A stretch of DNA of 64,000 bases from Nocardiopsis eucommiae (GTDB lineage Bacteria > Actinomycetota > Actinomycetes > Streptosporangiales > Streptosporangiaceae), in assembly GCA_018388625.1 (NCBI GenBank), contig CP074402.1, positions 4,216,001-4,280,000 of the forward strand. The letters are read 5' to 3'. The translations under genes were made by a program, and so were the position numbers. Shown here piece after piece: positions 41,161 to 51,866 of the stretch. The notes beneath the pieces are model-generated. The model was not told the DNA's origin. It ran no database searches and saw only the letters and a program-made list of their open reading frames with translations. Every line of letters begins with the position of its first letter. Position 1 is the stretch's first letter.

Positions 41161-42286
41161 TCAGTTCTCGAGGCCCTCGGCCCCGATGGTGACCTCCCGG
41201 ACCTCTCCGATCTCGCCGGCGGGACCGTGGTCCTCACCGTCCACGGCCACGTCGATCGCGCCCGCGTTGCCGATCCACAGGTTCAGCGGCACCTCGGTGG
41301 CGTAGTCCTGGGTCTCCCCTCCAGGAGGAACCCGGTGTAGATCGCCTCGCCGTCGGCCTCGCTGACCTCGATCCAGCTGCGGTCGCTGGCGGTGAAGGAG
41401 ACGGTGAACTCGACCGGCTCCACCTCGGCCGGGGCCTCCTCGACCGTCTCGGCGCGGTCGAGGGGGACGGCCGCGTCCTCCGGGAGCAGCACGGAGTCGG
41501 CACCTCCCTCGCCGCCCGACCGGGCCGACTCGAAGGCGGTCCGGACGGGATTGCCCTCCTCCCAGCCCTGCCAGGTGCGCACACCCACGAACACGGCGGC
41601 GATCAGGATGATGCCGACGACGGCCCAGGGCCAGTGTCGCCGGACCGCCTCGGCGCGGCGGGTCCTGGTGCTGCTGACGCCGCTCCGGGGCGCGGCGGCT
41701 CGGGCGGCGCCCGGTCGGGCCCCCGGCGGCGGGCTCTCCGGCCTGCTGTGCCGTCCGGGTCGACGCGGTTCCGGTACCGCCGCCCCACCGTTGGCCCCGG
41801 CCGTCGGGACCCCCGGGGTCTGTTGCGCTGTGGCGGCCGGGCCAGCCGCTGGTTGCGTTCGAAGTGGCCCCAGCTCTCGGCCCGCTGCTCCGGGTCGGCC
41901 TCCTCGTCGCCGAAGGTGCGCCGAACGTCCGGGGACGCCTGGCGCTCGTCGGCTCCGGCGTGGGTTCGTCCGCCGTGGGCCGCCGCGACCCTGGCCGCCT
42001 TTGGCTTCGCGGACGGGTGCCGGGGCGGAGGGACGAAGGTGGCCTTCTCAGGCGACGCGTGTTCCCTGTCGAACTCCTCCAGCAACGGTGCGGGGTCCAC
42101 ACCGAAGAGCTTGCAGATCCTCCGGATGTGTCCTCGCGCGTAGAAGTCCCCTCCGCAGGGGACGAAGTCCTCGTTCTCGATCCCCCTCAGGACCTGCATA
42201 CGGATACGTGTGCGTGTGCTCAGGTTCTCCAAGGAGCAACCCGCCGCGATCCGTGCGGCGGACAGGGTCTGGCCGATCGTCGCCAT
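41161..42286 (-). CDS. RodZ-like membrane protein, HTH plus DUF4115 (two apparent frameshifts)
   Basis: About 375 residues from ATG at 42286 (MATIGQTLSAARIAAGCSLE). Cytoplasmic Xre-type HTH (residues 1-70, including GHIRRICKLFGVDPAPLLEEF), a Pro/Arg-rich linker, one membrane helix (WAVVGIILIAAVFVGV) and an extracytoplasmic DUF4115 domain (VSFTASDRSWIEVSEADG). This is the RodZ layout, though cell-shape function is not shown in actinomycetes. Bases are missing near 41835-41841 and at the C run 41316-41319. Sits between ftsK and rimO as in Streptomyces. Confidence 0.87.
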
Positions 42287-42418
42287 GCGCACTCCCCCGC
42301 GACTGTCTGTGCCTACGTCTACCCACTCTGCTACCCGGACACGGACAACGCAGGTCACCACGCCCCATGAAGGCCTCAAGATCGCGCCAAATCGGGCGTC
42401 ACGGACGTGGTTTCGGTC

Positions 42419-44907
42419 TCATCCGCCCCGGATGTCGGTGAGCACGGCCGCGAGTTCGTCGGGCTGCACGAGCACGTCGCGCGCCTTGGAACCCTCGCTG
42501 GGGCCGACGACGTCGCGGCTCTCCATGAGGTCCATCAGGCGACCGGCCTTGGCGAACCCGACCCTGAGCTTGCGCTGGAGCATCGACGTGGATCCGAACT
42601 GGGTGGTGACGACCAGCTCGACCGCCTGGAGCAGCAGGTCCATGTCGTCGCCGATGTCCTCGTCGATCTCCTTCTTCTTGGTGTCGACGACCGCGACGTC
42701 CTCGCGGTAGCTGGGCTCGGACTGCTTCTTGCAGTGGTCGACGATCCCCCGGATCTCCTTCTCCGCCACCCAGGCGTTCTGGAGGCGGATGGGCTTGCCC
42801 GCGCCCATCGGGAGGAAGAGCGAGTCGCCCTTGCCGACCAGCTTCTCCGCGCCGGGCTGGTCGAGGATGACGCGGCTGTCGGCGAGGCTGGAGGTGGCGA
42901 AGGCCAGCCGCGAGGGGACGTTGGCCTTGATCAGGCCGGTGACGACGTCGACGCTGGGGCGCTGGGTGGCCAGGACCAGGTGGATGCCCGCGGCGCGGGC
43001 CAGCTGGGTGATGCGCACGACCGCGTCCTCGACGTCGCGGGGGCGACCATCATGAGGTCGGCCAGCTCGTCGACGATCACCAGCAGGTAGGGGTAGGGCT
43101 CGTAGACCCGTTCGCTGCCCAGCGGGGCCGTGAGCTCCCCGGTGCGCACGGCGGCGTTGAAGTCGTCGACGTGCCGGTATCCGGAGGCCGCGAGGTCGTC
43201 GTACCGCCGGTCCATCTCCCCCACCACCCACTGGAGGGCCTCGGCGGCCTTCTTGGGGTTGGTGATGATGGGCGTGATCAGGTGCGGGATGCCCTCGTAC
43301 ATGGTCAGCTCGACCCGCTTGGGGTCGACCAGGATCATGCGCACCTCGTCGGGGGTGGCGCGCATCATCAACGAGGTGATGAGTCCGTTGATGCAGGTGG
43401 ACTTACCCGCGCCGGTGGCACCGGCGACCAGCACGTGCGGCATCTTGGCGAGGTTGGCGACGACGTTGCTGCCCTCGACGTCCTTGCCCAGACCCACCAG
43501 CATGGGGTGGTCGTCCGAGGTGGCGGCCGAGGAGCGCAGGACGTCGCCCAGGCTCACTATGTCCTTGTCCGTGTTGGGGATCTCCACGCCGATCGCGGAC
43601 TTGCCGGGGATCGGCGACTGGATACGTACGTCGGCGCTCTTCACCGCGAGCGAGATGTTCTTGGAGAGCGCCGTGACCTTCTCGACCTTCACCGCGGGGC
43701 CGAGCTCGATCTCGTAGCGGGTGACCGTAGGGCCCCGGGTGAACCCGGTGACCTCGGCGTCGATCTTGAACTGGTCCAGGACCCCGCTCAGGGCCGCGAC
43801 GACGTCGTCGTTGGCCTGTGTGCGGGGCTTGACCGGCGTGCCCGGCTTGAGCATGGTCGGCGCGGGAAGCTCGTAGTCGCCCTCGACCACGCGGGAGGGG
43901 ATGGAGAGCTGCTCGGTGGTGACCGGCGGCGGCGTGGGGTCGGGGGTCGGGGCCTTGGCCTTCTTGCGGGCGGGCTTCTTCGCCGCCGAGGCCTCCGCCT
44001 CCTCCTCGTCGGTGAGAGCGGGGGCGATCGACGCGGCCTCGGGCTCACTGGGCAGGACCGGGCTGTCGTAGGGGCGCTCGTGGTCCCCGGCGACGGTCTG
44101 GGCCTCAGCGGTCTGGGCCTTCGGCTTGCGCTTGCGCGGCTTGGCGGGCTTCTCCGGGTCCGCGCCGAGGAGGCCGATCCCGGAGTCGGGGCCGGTGTCG
44201 CGCTCCATCAGGGCGCCGAAGAGGGTCTGGAGCCGGTCCGGGATGCGGCGGATGGGGGTGGCGGTCACCACGAGGATGCCGAAGATCAGGATCAGGGCCA
44301 GCAGGAGCCCGGTGAGCCAGGGGGTGACCACCGCGCTGAGCGGGCCGGAGGCGACGAAGCCGATGACGCCGCCCGCCTCCTGGAGCCCCTCGATACCGTC
44401 GGCGGGCTGCGGGATGCCGTGGGCGATGTGGATGAGCCCGAGGAGGCCGAGCATGATCGAGGTGACCCCGATGAACAACCGCCCCGCGTCGCCCTCCTTG
44501 CTCGTGCTCGGGGTGCGCATCAGCTTGACCGCGATCGGCAGGAAGAGGAGGGGAAGGATCGGCGAGAAGGTGCCGAAGCCCCCGACCACCACGAAGCGGG
44601 TGGCCTCCAGCAGCGGGCCGTCGCTCTGCCACCACACGGCGGAGGCGACCAGGATGCCCAGGGCCAGCAGGATCAGCCCCGCCCCGTCGCGCCGCAGGTC
44701 GGGGTCGAGGCCGCGGGCGCTGCGTCCGACCGCGCGGGCCGCCCCGCCCACCGTGTGCGCGACGAGCTTCCACATCACCAGCAGGAACTGACCGAAGAGC
44801 GTGACCACGTACGCGATGGGCCCGTCGGGCATGCGCTTCTTCGCCGCCGGTCTGCGCGCTGCGGGCTTCTTGCGCCCAGCACCGCCTGAGGAGGCACGCG
44901 TGGCCAT
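42419..44907 (-). CDS. ftsK: DNA translocase FtsK (one apparent frameshift)
   Basis: Septal DNA pump, about 829 residues. ATG at 44907. Basic N-terminus, four membrane helices (residues about 35-230), an acidic/Lys-Pro linker, then the RecA-like motor: [20 protein letters not shown], Walker [16 protein letters not shown] near 448, [18 protein letters not shown], and Walker [14 protein letters not shown] near 610. The C-terminal gamma domain that reads KOPS-type signals is present ([20 protein letters not shown]). One base is missing at the G run 43039-43043 ([16 protein letters not shown]). Confidence 0.95.
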
Positions 44908-45031
44908 CGGGGGTCACCTCCACCGGGGACGGGGTCGATTCCGAGGTGCGGGCACAGCGACCCGGCACGGCGGGAAGCCTACTAAGCCGTCCAGCCCGGA
45001 GCACCCAGGGGGCACGGCGTGTTCTCTGTTT

Positions 45032-45391
45032 TCTTTGGGCCTCCGCTTCGCTTCGGCCCGGGTTCGGCGCCTTTGCAGAGGGATTCTTCATCCTCGTCCA
45101 CGCCTGGCTCGTTCCTCGCTGGCGGCTTGACTCGTCTTGCAGAACCCTCTCCGGCGCTCGAACGGGGCACCCCCGGTGGCCAAGGCGGACAGGCGGGACT
45201 CACGCCCACCCACAGTCGTGAGTCCCGCTCAGGGCCCAAGGCCACGGGGGTGCTTTCGTTCGGGCGCCGGCAGGGTTCTGGAGGTGCCGCAGGTGGGATC
45301 GCGAGGAACGAGCCATCACACCGCAGGCGCCGAAGGTTCCTGCCTTTCCAGGCGCCCGAACACGCATCGAAGCGAAGCGGAGATGCAAAGA
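45032..45391. repeat. Long imperfect inverted repeat with covarying hairpins (unassigned element)
   Basis: Two copies of one module face each other around 45205-45216 in the rnj-ftsK gap. Matching blocks, left/right: TCTTTG 45032-45037/45386-45391; TCCGCTTCGCTTCG 45042-45055/45368-45381; GTTCGG-CGCCT 45062-45072/45350-45361; TGGCTCGTTCCTCGC 45105-45119/45301-45315; CAGAACCCT 45140-45148/45272-45280; CCGGCGCYCGAACG 45151-45164/45257-45270; GCACCCCCG 45167-45175/45245-45253; GCGGGACTCACG 45193-45204/45217-45228. Blocks four and five are 20 bases apart in both copies although those 20 bases differ. The loop TCCGCTTCGCTTC is closed by GGGCC/GGCCC on the left and GCATC/GATGC on the right, a compensatory change. 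No transposase or coding frame seen. Function unknown. Confidence 0.85.
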
Positions 45392-45399
45392 GATAAGGA

Positions 45400-45431
45400 A
45401 CGGCCCGGGAACGCGGACGTTCCCGGGCCGT
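45400..45431 (-). terminator. Terminator after rnj
   Basis: ACGGCCCGGGAACG (45400-45413) and CGTTCCCGGGCCGT (45418-45431) form a perfect 14-base stem with a CGGA loop, 20 bases beyond the rnj stop. Confidence 0.85.
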
Positions 45432-45450
45432 GTCCCTGCTTCCCCTACGG

Positions 45451-47135
45451 TCAGACCTCGACCAGGACGGGGATGATCATGGGACGTCGACGGTAGGTCT
45501 CGTTGACCCAGCGTCCCGTGCTGCGGCGGATGAGCTGACGCAGCTGGTGCGGGTCGTTGACCCCGTCGGCGGCCGCCTTGTCCAGGGCGTCCTGGATCTT
45601 GTCGATCACGTCGTCGTAGGCCGCGGCGCCCATGCCCGCGCCCCGGGTGTGGATCTCGGGGTCCCCGAGGATCTTCCCGGAGTTGGAGTCCACCGCGACG
45701 ACGACGGAGATGAAGCCCTCCTCGCCCAGGATGCGGCGGTCCTTCAGGGCGGCGTCGGTGACGTCCCCGACCGAGGAGCCGTCCACGTAGACGTACCCGG
45801 CCTGCACCGCGCCGACGATCTTGGCGCGGTTCTTGTACACGTCCACGACCACGCCGTCCTCGGCGATGACGACGCGGTCGCTCGGCACGCCCGTGAGCTT
45901 GGCCAGGTCGGCGTGGGCGCGCATGTGCCGCCACTCGCCGTGCACCGGCATGAAGTTGCGCGGACGCACCATGTTGAGCACGTACAGCAGCTCACCGGCG
46001 GAGGCGTGGCCGGACACGTGCACGAGCGCGTTGCCCTTGTGCACGACCTTGGCACCCCAGCGGGTCAGGCCGTTGATGACCCGGTTGACCGAGTTCTCGT
46101 TGCCCGGGATGAGCGACGAGGCGAGCAGGATGGTGTCGCCCTCCTCGATGCGGATCTGGTGGTCCCGGTTGGCCATACGGCTCAGCGCCGCCATGGGCTC
46201 GCCCTGGGAACCGGTGCAGATCAGCACGACCTCGTCGGCGGGCATCTTGTCGAGCTGCTTGACGTCGACGATGGTGTCGCCGGGGATGCTCAGGTAGCCC
46301 AGGTCGCGTGCGATGTTCATGTTGCGGACCATGGAGCGGCCCACGAACGCGATCTTGCGGCCGTGCGCGGTCGCGGAGTCGATGACCTGCTGGACGCGGT
46401 GCACGTGCGAGGCGAAGCAGGCCACCACGATGCGCTTCTTCGCCTGCCGGAACACCTTGTCGATGGCCTCGGTGAGGTTGCGCTCGTTGACCACGAACCC
46501 GGGCTGCTCGGCGTTGGTGGAGTCCGACAGCAGGATGTCCACGCCCTCGTCACCGAAGCGGGCGAACCCGGCCAGGTCGGTGAGGCGGCTGTCCAGCGGC
46601 AGCTGGTCCATCTTGAAGTCGCCCGTGTGGAGTACCGTGCCGCCGGGCGTGCGGATGCCCACGGCGAGTGCGTCCGGAATCGAGTGGTTGACCGCGAAGA
46701 ACTCCAGGTCGAAGGGGCCGAAGTCGTGGCGCTCCCCTCCTCCACCAGGACGGTCTCCGGCTTGATCCGGTGCTCGCCGAGCTTGGCGCTGATCAGCGCC
46801 AGGGTGAGCTTGGAACCCACGATCGGGATGTCGGCCCGCTCGCGCAGCAGGAACGGCACGCCGCCGATGTGGTCCTCGTGCCCGTGGGTGAGCACGATCG
46901 CCTCGATGTCGTCGAGACGGTCCCGGATGTAGTCGAAGTCCGGCAGGATCAGGTCGACGCCGGGCTGCTCCTCCTCCGGGAAGAGCACACCGCAGTCGAC
47001 GATGAGCAGACGGCCGTCGTACTCGAAGACGGTCATGTTGCGGCCGATCTCACCGAGACCGCCGAGCGGGACGATGCGCAGGACACCCTTGCCCTGGGGC
47101 GGGGGCGGGCCGAGTTCGGGGTGCGGGTGACTCAT
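45451..47135 (-). CDS. rnj: Ribonuclease J (one apparent frameshift)
   Basis: Metallo-beta-lactamase-fold 5' exo/endoribonuclease for RNA maturation and decay, about 561 residues, the standard length. ATG at 47135 overlaps the dapA stop (ATGA). Zn motif THGHEDHIGG near residue 80, then HTGDFKMDQLP, SDSTNAEQPGF, CTGSQGEPMAALSRMA and HVSGHAS of the beta-CASP domain, with the C-terminal domain after residue 450. One base is missing at the C run 46734-46737 (VLVEEGERHDFGPFDLEFF). Confidence 0.95.
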
Positions 47136-48102
47136 ACGGAACCCTCCGTCAGACGTTCGACGCGCACGGCGCTGGCGGGCACGGCCTGGTGCGGGGCGAG
47201 CCCGATCGGGCCCTTGACCCCGGCGGCGGCCAGGTCCTCGCGCAGGAGGGCCTGGAGCTCCGAGGAGGCGTCCGCGAGCGGAGTGCGGACCGGACCGGAG
47301 GGAGCCCGAACAGGTTCAGGATCGCCTTGGTCGTGATGACGCCCTGGGTGCGGAACATGCCGGTGTAGACCGGGGTGAGGCGGCGGTGGATGGCCAGCGC
47401 CTGGCCGACCTCGCCCTCCTCGAAGGCGTCGATCATGTCCTTGAGGTCGCTGCCGACGATGTGGCCGACGACGCTCACGAATCCGGCCGCGCCGACCGAC
47501 AGCAGCGGCAGGTTCAGGATGTCCGTGCCGCAGTAGTAGGCGAGGTCGGTGCGCTCCATGACCCAGGAGCTGGCGCCGACGTTGTCCTTGGCGTCCTTGT
47601 TGGCGACGATGCGCGGGTGCTCGGCCAGCCGGACCAGGGTCTCGGAGGCGATCGGCGTCCCGGTGCGGTGCGGGATGTCGTAGAGCATGACCGGCAGGTC
47701 GGTGGTGTCGGCGATCTCGGTGAAGTGCCGGATCAGCCCCTCCTGCGGGGGCTTGTTGTAGTAGGGCGTGACAGCCAGCAGGCCGTGCGCGCCCGCCTTC
47801 TCGGCGGCCCGGGCCAGCTTGACGCTGTGGCGGGTGTCGTTGGTGCCGACCCCCGCGATGATCTGGGCGCGGTCTCCGACGGCCTCGACCACGGAGCGCA
47901 GCAGACGGTCCTTCTCGTCGTCGCTGGTCGTGGGCGACTCACCGGTCGTGCCGCTGATCACCAGACCGTCGTTGTGCTGCTCGTCCACCAGGTAGGTGGC
48001 GAGGCGGGCGGCACCGTCGTAGTCGAGTTCCCCGTCTTCGAGCATCGGGGTGACCATCGCGGTCAGCATCTTGCCGAATGGGCGGTTCTTGGGTTCCACC
48101 AT
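47132..48102 (-). CDS. dapA: 4-hydroxy-tetrahydrodipicolinate synthase (one apparent frameshift)
   Basis: First committed step of DAP/lysine synthesis: pyruvate plus aspartate semialdehyde. About 323 residues from ATG at 48102 (MVEPKNRPFGKMLTAMVTPM). SGTTGESPT near residue 50, catalytic-triad Tyr in VTPYYNKPP, and Schiff-base Lys in IVANKDAKDN. One base is missing at 47300-47302; restoring it gives LFGLPSGPVRTPLADASSEL and the end VRVERLTEGSV. Works with DapB (52067) and DapF (7560) of this window. The thyX gene found beside dapA in mycobacteria is absent here. Confidence 0.94.
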
Positions 48103-48520
48103 CGTGTGTGAAAGGCTCTCGGGCCCCAGCCGGAAGGCGTCGGGGCCCTGGGTTGCCCTTCCTCCTCTCCATGTGCGTGAAACGGGTGCGTGTCCCGAGC
48201 CGGGTGCTTTCCTCCGTGCAACGGGTGAAGACGGCGTTGAACGTCCGTCGCCGCGACCGGTGAACGCGGGCCACCGGAAGCGGGAAAGTCTGTGTGTCCC
48301 TCACACGTGGGAGTGCGCGGGAGCGGGTCCGGTTCGGCCCCCGTCCTCGTGGGTTGAGGTGAGGGACCGTCACGGGTGTGACCGACCAGGTCACCTGGAG
48401 CCTACGCGCTCGACCGGTGCCCGGAAGTGTGAACCTACCCGCACCGGGCCCTCGTCACGCGGACGGGGCCCGGTGTCACCGTGGTCGGAGGACGGCGCGC
48501 GGGTGGCGTTCGGGCGTGTC
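48103..48520. other. Non-coding region upstream of dapA
   Basis: 418 bases without a convincing gene. Near the dapA start lies the hairpin GGGCCCC (48121-48127)/GGGGCCC (48142-48148), which would fold in the dapA leader. Farther up is the exact palindrome CCAGGT-C-ACCTGG at 48386-48398, next to a -10-like TAGGCT on the minus strand (48404-48399). No lysine riboswitch was recognised. Regulation of dapA by these sites is a guess. Confidence 0.35.
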
Positions 48521-48901
48521 TCAGTCGTCCTTGCCGTCGGGCAGGAACATGCTGACGATCCAGCTCACGATGGTGACGATGATGGCGCCCCAGAAGGCGG
48601 GCCAGAATCCGTCCACGTGGAACGGGATGTTGAACAGCCCGGCGATCCACTCGGTGAGCATGAACAGCAACGCGTTCACCACGAGCCCGATCAGCCCGAG
48701 GGTGAGGGCGTAGAACAGGCAGCCGACCGTCTTGACGATCGGTTTGATGACCGCGTTGACCACACCGAAGATCGCGCCGACCACGAGATAGACGAAGATC
48801 TGACCGGCGGTGTCCTGCGCCGTGACGTCGATCCCGTCGACAAGGAGGACAGCGGCCCAAAGGGCCAGCGCGTTCGCGATAACTCTGATAATGAGGCTCA
48901 C
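48521..48901 (-). CDS. Phage holin family (superfamily IV) membrane protein
   Basis: 126 residues from GTG at 48901 (VSLIIRVIANALALWAAVLL); four membrane helices and the family pattern GIDVTAQDTAG, IFGVVNAVIKPIVKTVGC, LGLIGLVVNALLFMLT, FWGAIIVTIVSWIVSM. Despite the name, chromosomal copies in actinobacteria are ordinary small membrane proteins of unknown role; nothing phage-like surrounds it. An upstream in-frame ATG at 48976 would add a basic non-conserved stretch. Confidence 0.85.
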   Translation of the reverse strand: MSLIIRVIANALALWAAVLLVDGIDVTAQDTAGQIFVYLVVGAIFGVVNAVIKPIVKTVGCLFYALTLGLIGLVVNALLFMLTEWIAGLFNIPFHVDGFWPAFWGAIIVTIVSWIVSMFLPDGKDD

Positions 48902-49018
48902 AACGTAGATGTTCCCATGCCGGTGCAAGGTCCGGAAACTCCGGCGTGGGTGATCTTTTCTTCCGGCGTGTCGCACACCCGCGCCACGCCGGGTGCGGAA
49001 CCAACCGAGAGGCCCCTC

Positions 49019-49573
49019 GTGTCCAGTGCGCAGTTCGTCCGTCCCGCCCGTGCCGCCGACGTGGACAGGGTGGTGGACCTCCAGGTCGCGTCATGGCGGT
49101 CGGTGTACAAGGACCTGTTGCCCGCCGAGGTGGCGGAGGAGCTCTCCGGAGACCAGGCCCGGGAGAGCTTCCGTGAGCAGTGGACGGCGGCCCTGGAGTC
49201 GCCGCCCACCTCCAAGCACCGGCTGGTGGTGGCCACCGACGAGGACGGCGGGGTGCGCACGGTGGTCGGGTTCGCGGCGTTCGGCCCGGGCGGGGACCCG
49301 GACCTGTGGCCCGCCAGGGACGCCGAGGTGTTCGCGCTGCACGTGGATCCGGAGCGGGTGCGCGAGGGGCACGGCAGCCGTCTGGTGAACGCCTGCGTGG
49401 ACCACCTGGTGGAGGGCGGGTTCGGCACGGCGCACGTGTGGGTTCCGGAGGAGGAGAACGCGCTGCGGTCGTTCTTCGAGGCCTCGGGGTGGCGCGCGGA
49501 CGGGGCCCGGCGGGAGATCGACATGGGTCGTCTGCTGCCGATGGTGAGGTTGCACGCGGCCGTGTCCGAGTAG
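49019..49573 (+). CDS. GNAT family N-acetyltransferase
   Basis: 184 residues, intact, GTG at 49019 with GAGAGG upstream. Begins FVRPARAADVDRVVDLQVAS; acetyl-CoA site VFALHVDPERVREGHGSRLV near residue 105; AHVWVPEEENALRSFFEASG near 145 completes the GNAT fold. Substrate unknown. Divergent from the holin-like gene. Confidence 0.88.
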   Translation: MSSAQFVRPARAADVDRVVDLQVASWRSVYKDLLPAEVAEELSGDQARESFREQWTAALESPPTSKHRLVVATDEDGGVRTVVGFAAFGPGGDPDLWPARDAEVFALHVDPERVREGHGSRLVNACVDHLVEGGFGTAHVWVPEEENALRSFFEASGWRADGARREIDMGRLLPMVRLHAAVSE

Positions 49574-49663
49574 TGCGGCGGCGCGTCGGCCAGGCACTAC
49601 CGTTGGGTAGTTGTCCGGCGCGCCCCACGGCGCGCCACCGTCTCGAATCTGGAGGACCGGCGC

Positions 49664-50536
49664 GTGGCCACGGTCAGTGAATGGGTCTCGGGGCTGCGCC
49701 CCCGCACGCTTCCGAACTCGATCGTCCCGGTGGCGGTGGGTACCGCGCTCGCCTTCTCCCTGGACGGGTTCGTGTGGTGGAAGGCGCTGCTCGCCCTGGT
49801 GGTGTCCATGGCGCTCCAGGTGGGCGTGAACTTCGCCAACGACTACAGCGACGGGGTCAAGGGCACCGACACCGAGGAACGCACCGGGCCCACACGGTTG
49901 ACCGCGAGCGGGCTGGCGGCGCCCAGGCAGGTGCTGGCCGCCGCGCTGGGGAGCTTCGCCTTCGCCGGTGTCGTCGGCCTGGTCCTGGTGGCGACCAGTT
50001 CGTGGTGGCTGCTGCTGATCGGCGCCGCCGCGATCGCCGCCGCCTGGTACTACACCGGTGGGAACACCCCGTACGGCTACCGGGGCCTGGGCGAGGTCTC
50101 GGTGTTCGTGTTCTTCGGCGTGGTGGCCGTGGTGGGCACGGTGTTCGTGCAGATGGAGTCGCTGCCCTGGCAGGCCTGGGTGGCCTCGGTGCCGGTCGGT
50201 CTGCTCTCCTGCGCGGTGCTGGTGATCAACAACCTGCGGGACATCCCCACGGACCGGGAGACCGGGAAGATCACCCTGGCCGTCCGCCTGGGCGAGACCG
50301 GCACCCGGCGCCTCTACGCGGGCATGATCGTGGCTTCCTTCCTGGTCGCCCTGGTGCTGACCACGGTGTCGTGGTGGGTGCCGCTGGTCCTGCTGGCCGC
50401 GCCGCTGGCGGTGCCCCCGCTGCGCCGGGTGCTCGGCGGGCAGGTCGGCCGCGACCTGGTCCTGGGGCTGGGTGAGACCGGGAAACTCCAGATGGCTTTC
50501 GGCGTGCTGTTCTCGGTGGCGCTCGCCCTGGGCTAG
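49664..50536 (+). CDS. menA: 1,4-dihydroxy-2-naphthoate polyprenyltransferase
   Basis: Membrane UbiA-family prenyltransferase joining the isoprenoid tail to DHNA in menaquinone synthesis. GTG at 49664 (VATVSEWVSGLRPRTLPNSI), GGAGG 8 bases upstream; 290 residues, intact, about eight helices. First Asp-rich motif NFANDYSDGVKGTD near residue 58 and second NNLRDIPTDRETGK near 190, which bind the prenyl diphosphate-Mg. No other men genes in the window. Confidence 0.93.
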   Translation: MATVSEWVSGLRPRTLPNSIVPVAVGTALAFSLDGFVWWKALLALVVSMALQVGVNFANDYSDGVKGTDTEERTGPTRLTASGLAAPRQVLAAALGSFAFAGVVGLVLVATSSWWLLLIGAAAIAAAWYYTGGNTPYGYRGLGEVSVFVFFGVVAVVGTVFVQMESLPWQAWVASVPVGLLSCAVLVINNLRDIPTDRETGKITLAVRLGETGTRRLYAGMIVASFLVALVLTTVSWWVPLVLLAAPLAVPPLRRVLGGQVGRDLVLGLGETGKLQMAFGVLFSVALALG

Positions 50537-50554
50537 GCGGGTTAGGGTCGTCGG

Positions 50555-51045
50555 GTGGATCAGAGCGACGACGACTTCTTCGCGAACCTGCCCGCGACCC
50601 GGGGTGCGGCGGGCGGACTCATCCGTTCGACCTCGGGCGACGTGCTCCTGGTGCGGCGCGTGTACGACCCGGAGCGGCCCTGGGGCATCCCCGGCGGGAT
50701 CATGGAGGCCGACGAGTCCCCGTGGCCGCCTGCCGCCGTGAGATCGCCGAGGAGCTGGGTGTGACCGCCCGTGTGCTGGCCCCGCTCGTCATCGACTGGG
50801 TGCCGTCCCGACCACCCCGCACGGCCGCCTACCAGTGGCTGTTCCGCGTGGAGGTCCCGCACACCGACTTCCGTCTCCAGCCCGACGAACTGTCCGGTTG
50901 GGAGTGGGTCCCGCCCTCGCGGCTGTCCGAGCACCTCGCCGCCGGGACGGCCCGACGCCTGGAGGCGGCGGTGTCGGTGGACGACCAGGGGCTTGGCCTG
51001 GTCTACCTGGAGGACGGACACGCCGTCCTGCCTGCGCGGACCTGA
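50555..51045 (+). CDS. Nudix hydrolase (one apparent frameshift)
   Basis: About 163 residues. GTG at 50555 stands 6 bases after a -10-like TAGGGT (50543-50548) with no ribosome site, so it may be leaderless. The Nudix box reads GGIMEADESPVAACRREIAE then ELG once a C is restored at 50718-50721. Substrate not predictable from sequence. Confidence 0.88.
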
Positions 51046-51113
51046 GCGGACCCACCACCGGACCCCGGTCCGGTTACGATGCCTGCCCCGCCTACGTACC
51101 CCCTTGGAGAACC

Positions 51114-51794
51114 GTGCCGAGCGACCACCCCACCGATCCCCTCGAGCTCGCCCCCGACCCGGTGGCCTGGGCCGAACGCAACGCCCGCCAGGCGAACGCG
51201 TTCGACACGATCGGAGACCGCTACGACGAGGCCTTCCCCAACAAGGAAGGCCAGGAGGACTGCGTGCGCAGGCTGCTGAGTCTGCTGCCACCGAGCGCGC
51301 AGGTGCTCGACCTCGGTTCGGGAACCGGCCTGCCCACCGCCCGTCAGCTGGTCAGCTCTGGCGCCCAGGTGACCGGCTTCGAGATCTCCGAGCAGATGAT
51401 CGCGCTCGCCCGCGAGAACGTCCCCGAGGCGACGTTCCGTCAGGCCGACATCGTCGACCTCGACCCGGTGGAGTGCTCGTACGACGCCATCGTGGCCTTC
51501 TTCTCGCTGCTCTGCCTGCCCAAGGACCGCATCCCCCAGGCCCTGGGCCGCGTGCGGGCCTCCCTGGTGCCAGGCGGCCTGGTGTGCCTGTCGATGGTCG
51601 AGGCCGACCTGGACGATCAGCCGATCTCCTTCCTGGGGAACGAGATCCGCGTGTCCGGGTACCCCCGCGACGAACTGCGGGAGGTGGTGGAGAGGGCCGG
51701 GCTCATCATCGAGGACGAGCGCGTGGTGGCCTACAACCCCGAGGGCGCCCACCCCGAGGTGCAGATCTTCCTGACCTGCCGCCGAGGCGCCTAG
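51114..51794 (+). CDS. Class I SAM-dependent methyltransferase
   Basis: 226 residues, intact, GTG at 51114 after TTGGAGA. SAM motif I VLDLGSGTGLPTARQL near residue 63, motif II GFEISEQMIALAREN near 88, then YDAIVAFFSLLCLPK and LVPGGLVCLSMVEAD. Substrate unknown. Its stop is 72 bases before the first CRISPR repeat. Confidence 0.85.
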   Translation: MPSDHPTDPLELAPDPVAWAERNARQANAFDTIGDRYDEAFPNKEGQEDCVRRLLSLLPPSAQVLDLGSGTGLPTARQLVSSGAQVTGFEISEQMIALARENVPEATFRQADIVDLDPVECSYDAIVAFFSLLCLPKDRIPQALGRVRASLVPGGLVCLSMVEADLDDQPISFLGNEIRVSGYPRDELREVVERAGLIIEDERVVAYNPEGAHPEVQIFLTCRRGA

Positions 51795-51866
51795 CCGGAC
51801 ATGTCCGTTTCTCGGGAAGTTGGAGAAATCGACCCTTGCCACTGGTAAGTCCCCAGGTGGAGAAGG

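Noticed and set aside
48521-48901. Prophage remnant suggested by a holin-family protein
   Set aside because: No other phage gene, attachment site or tRNA nearby; this family is common as a single chromosomal gene in actinobacteria.
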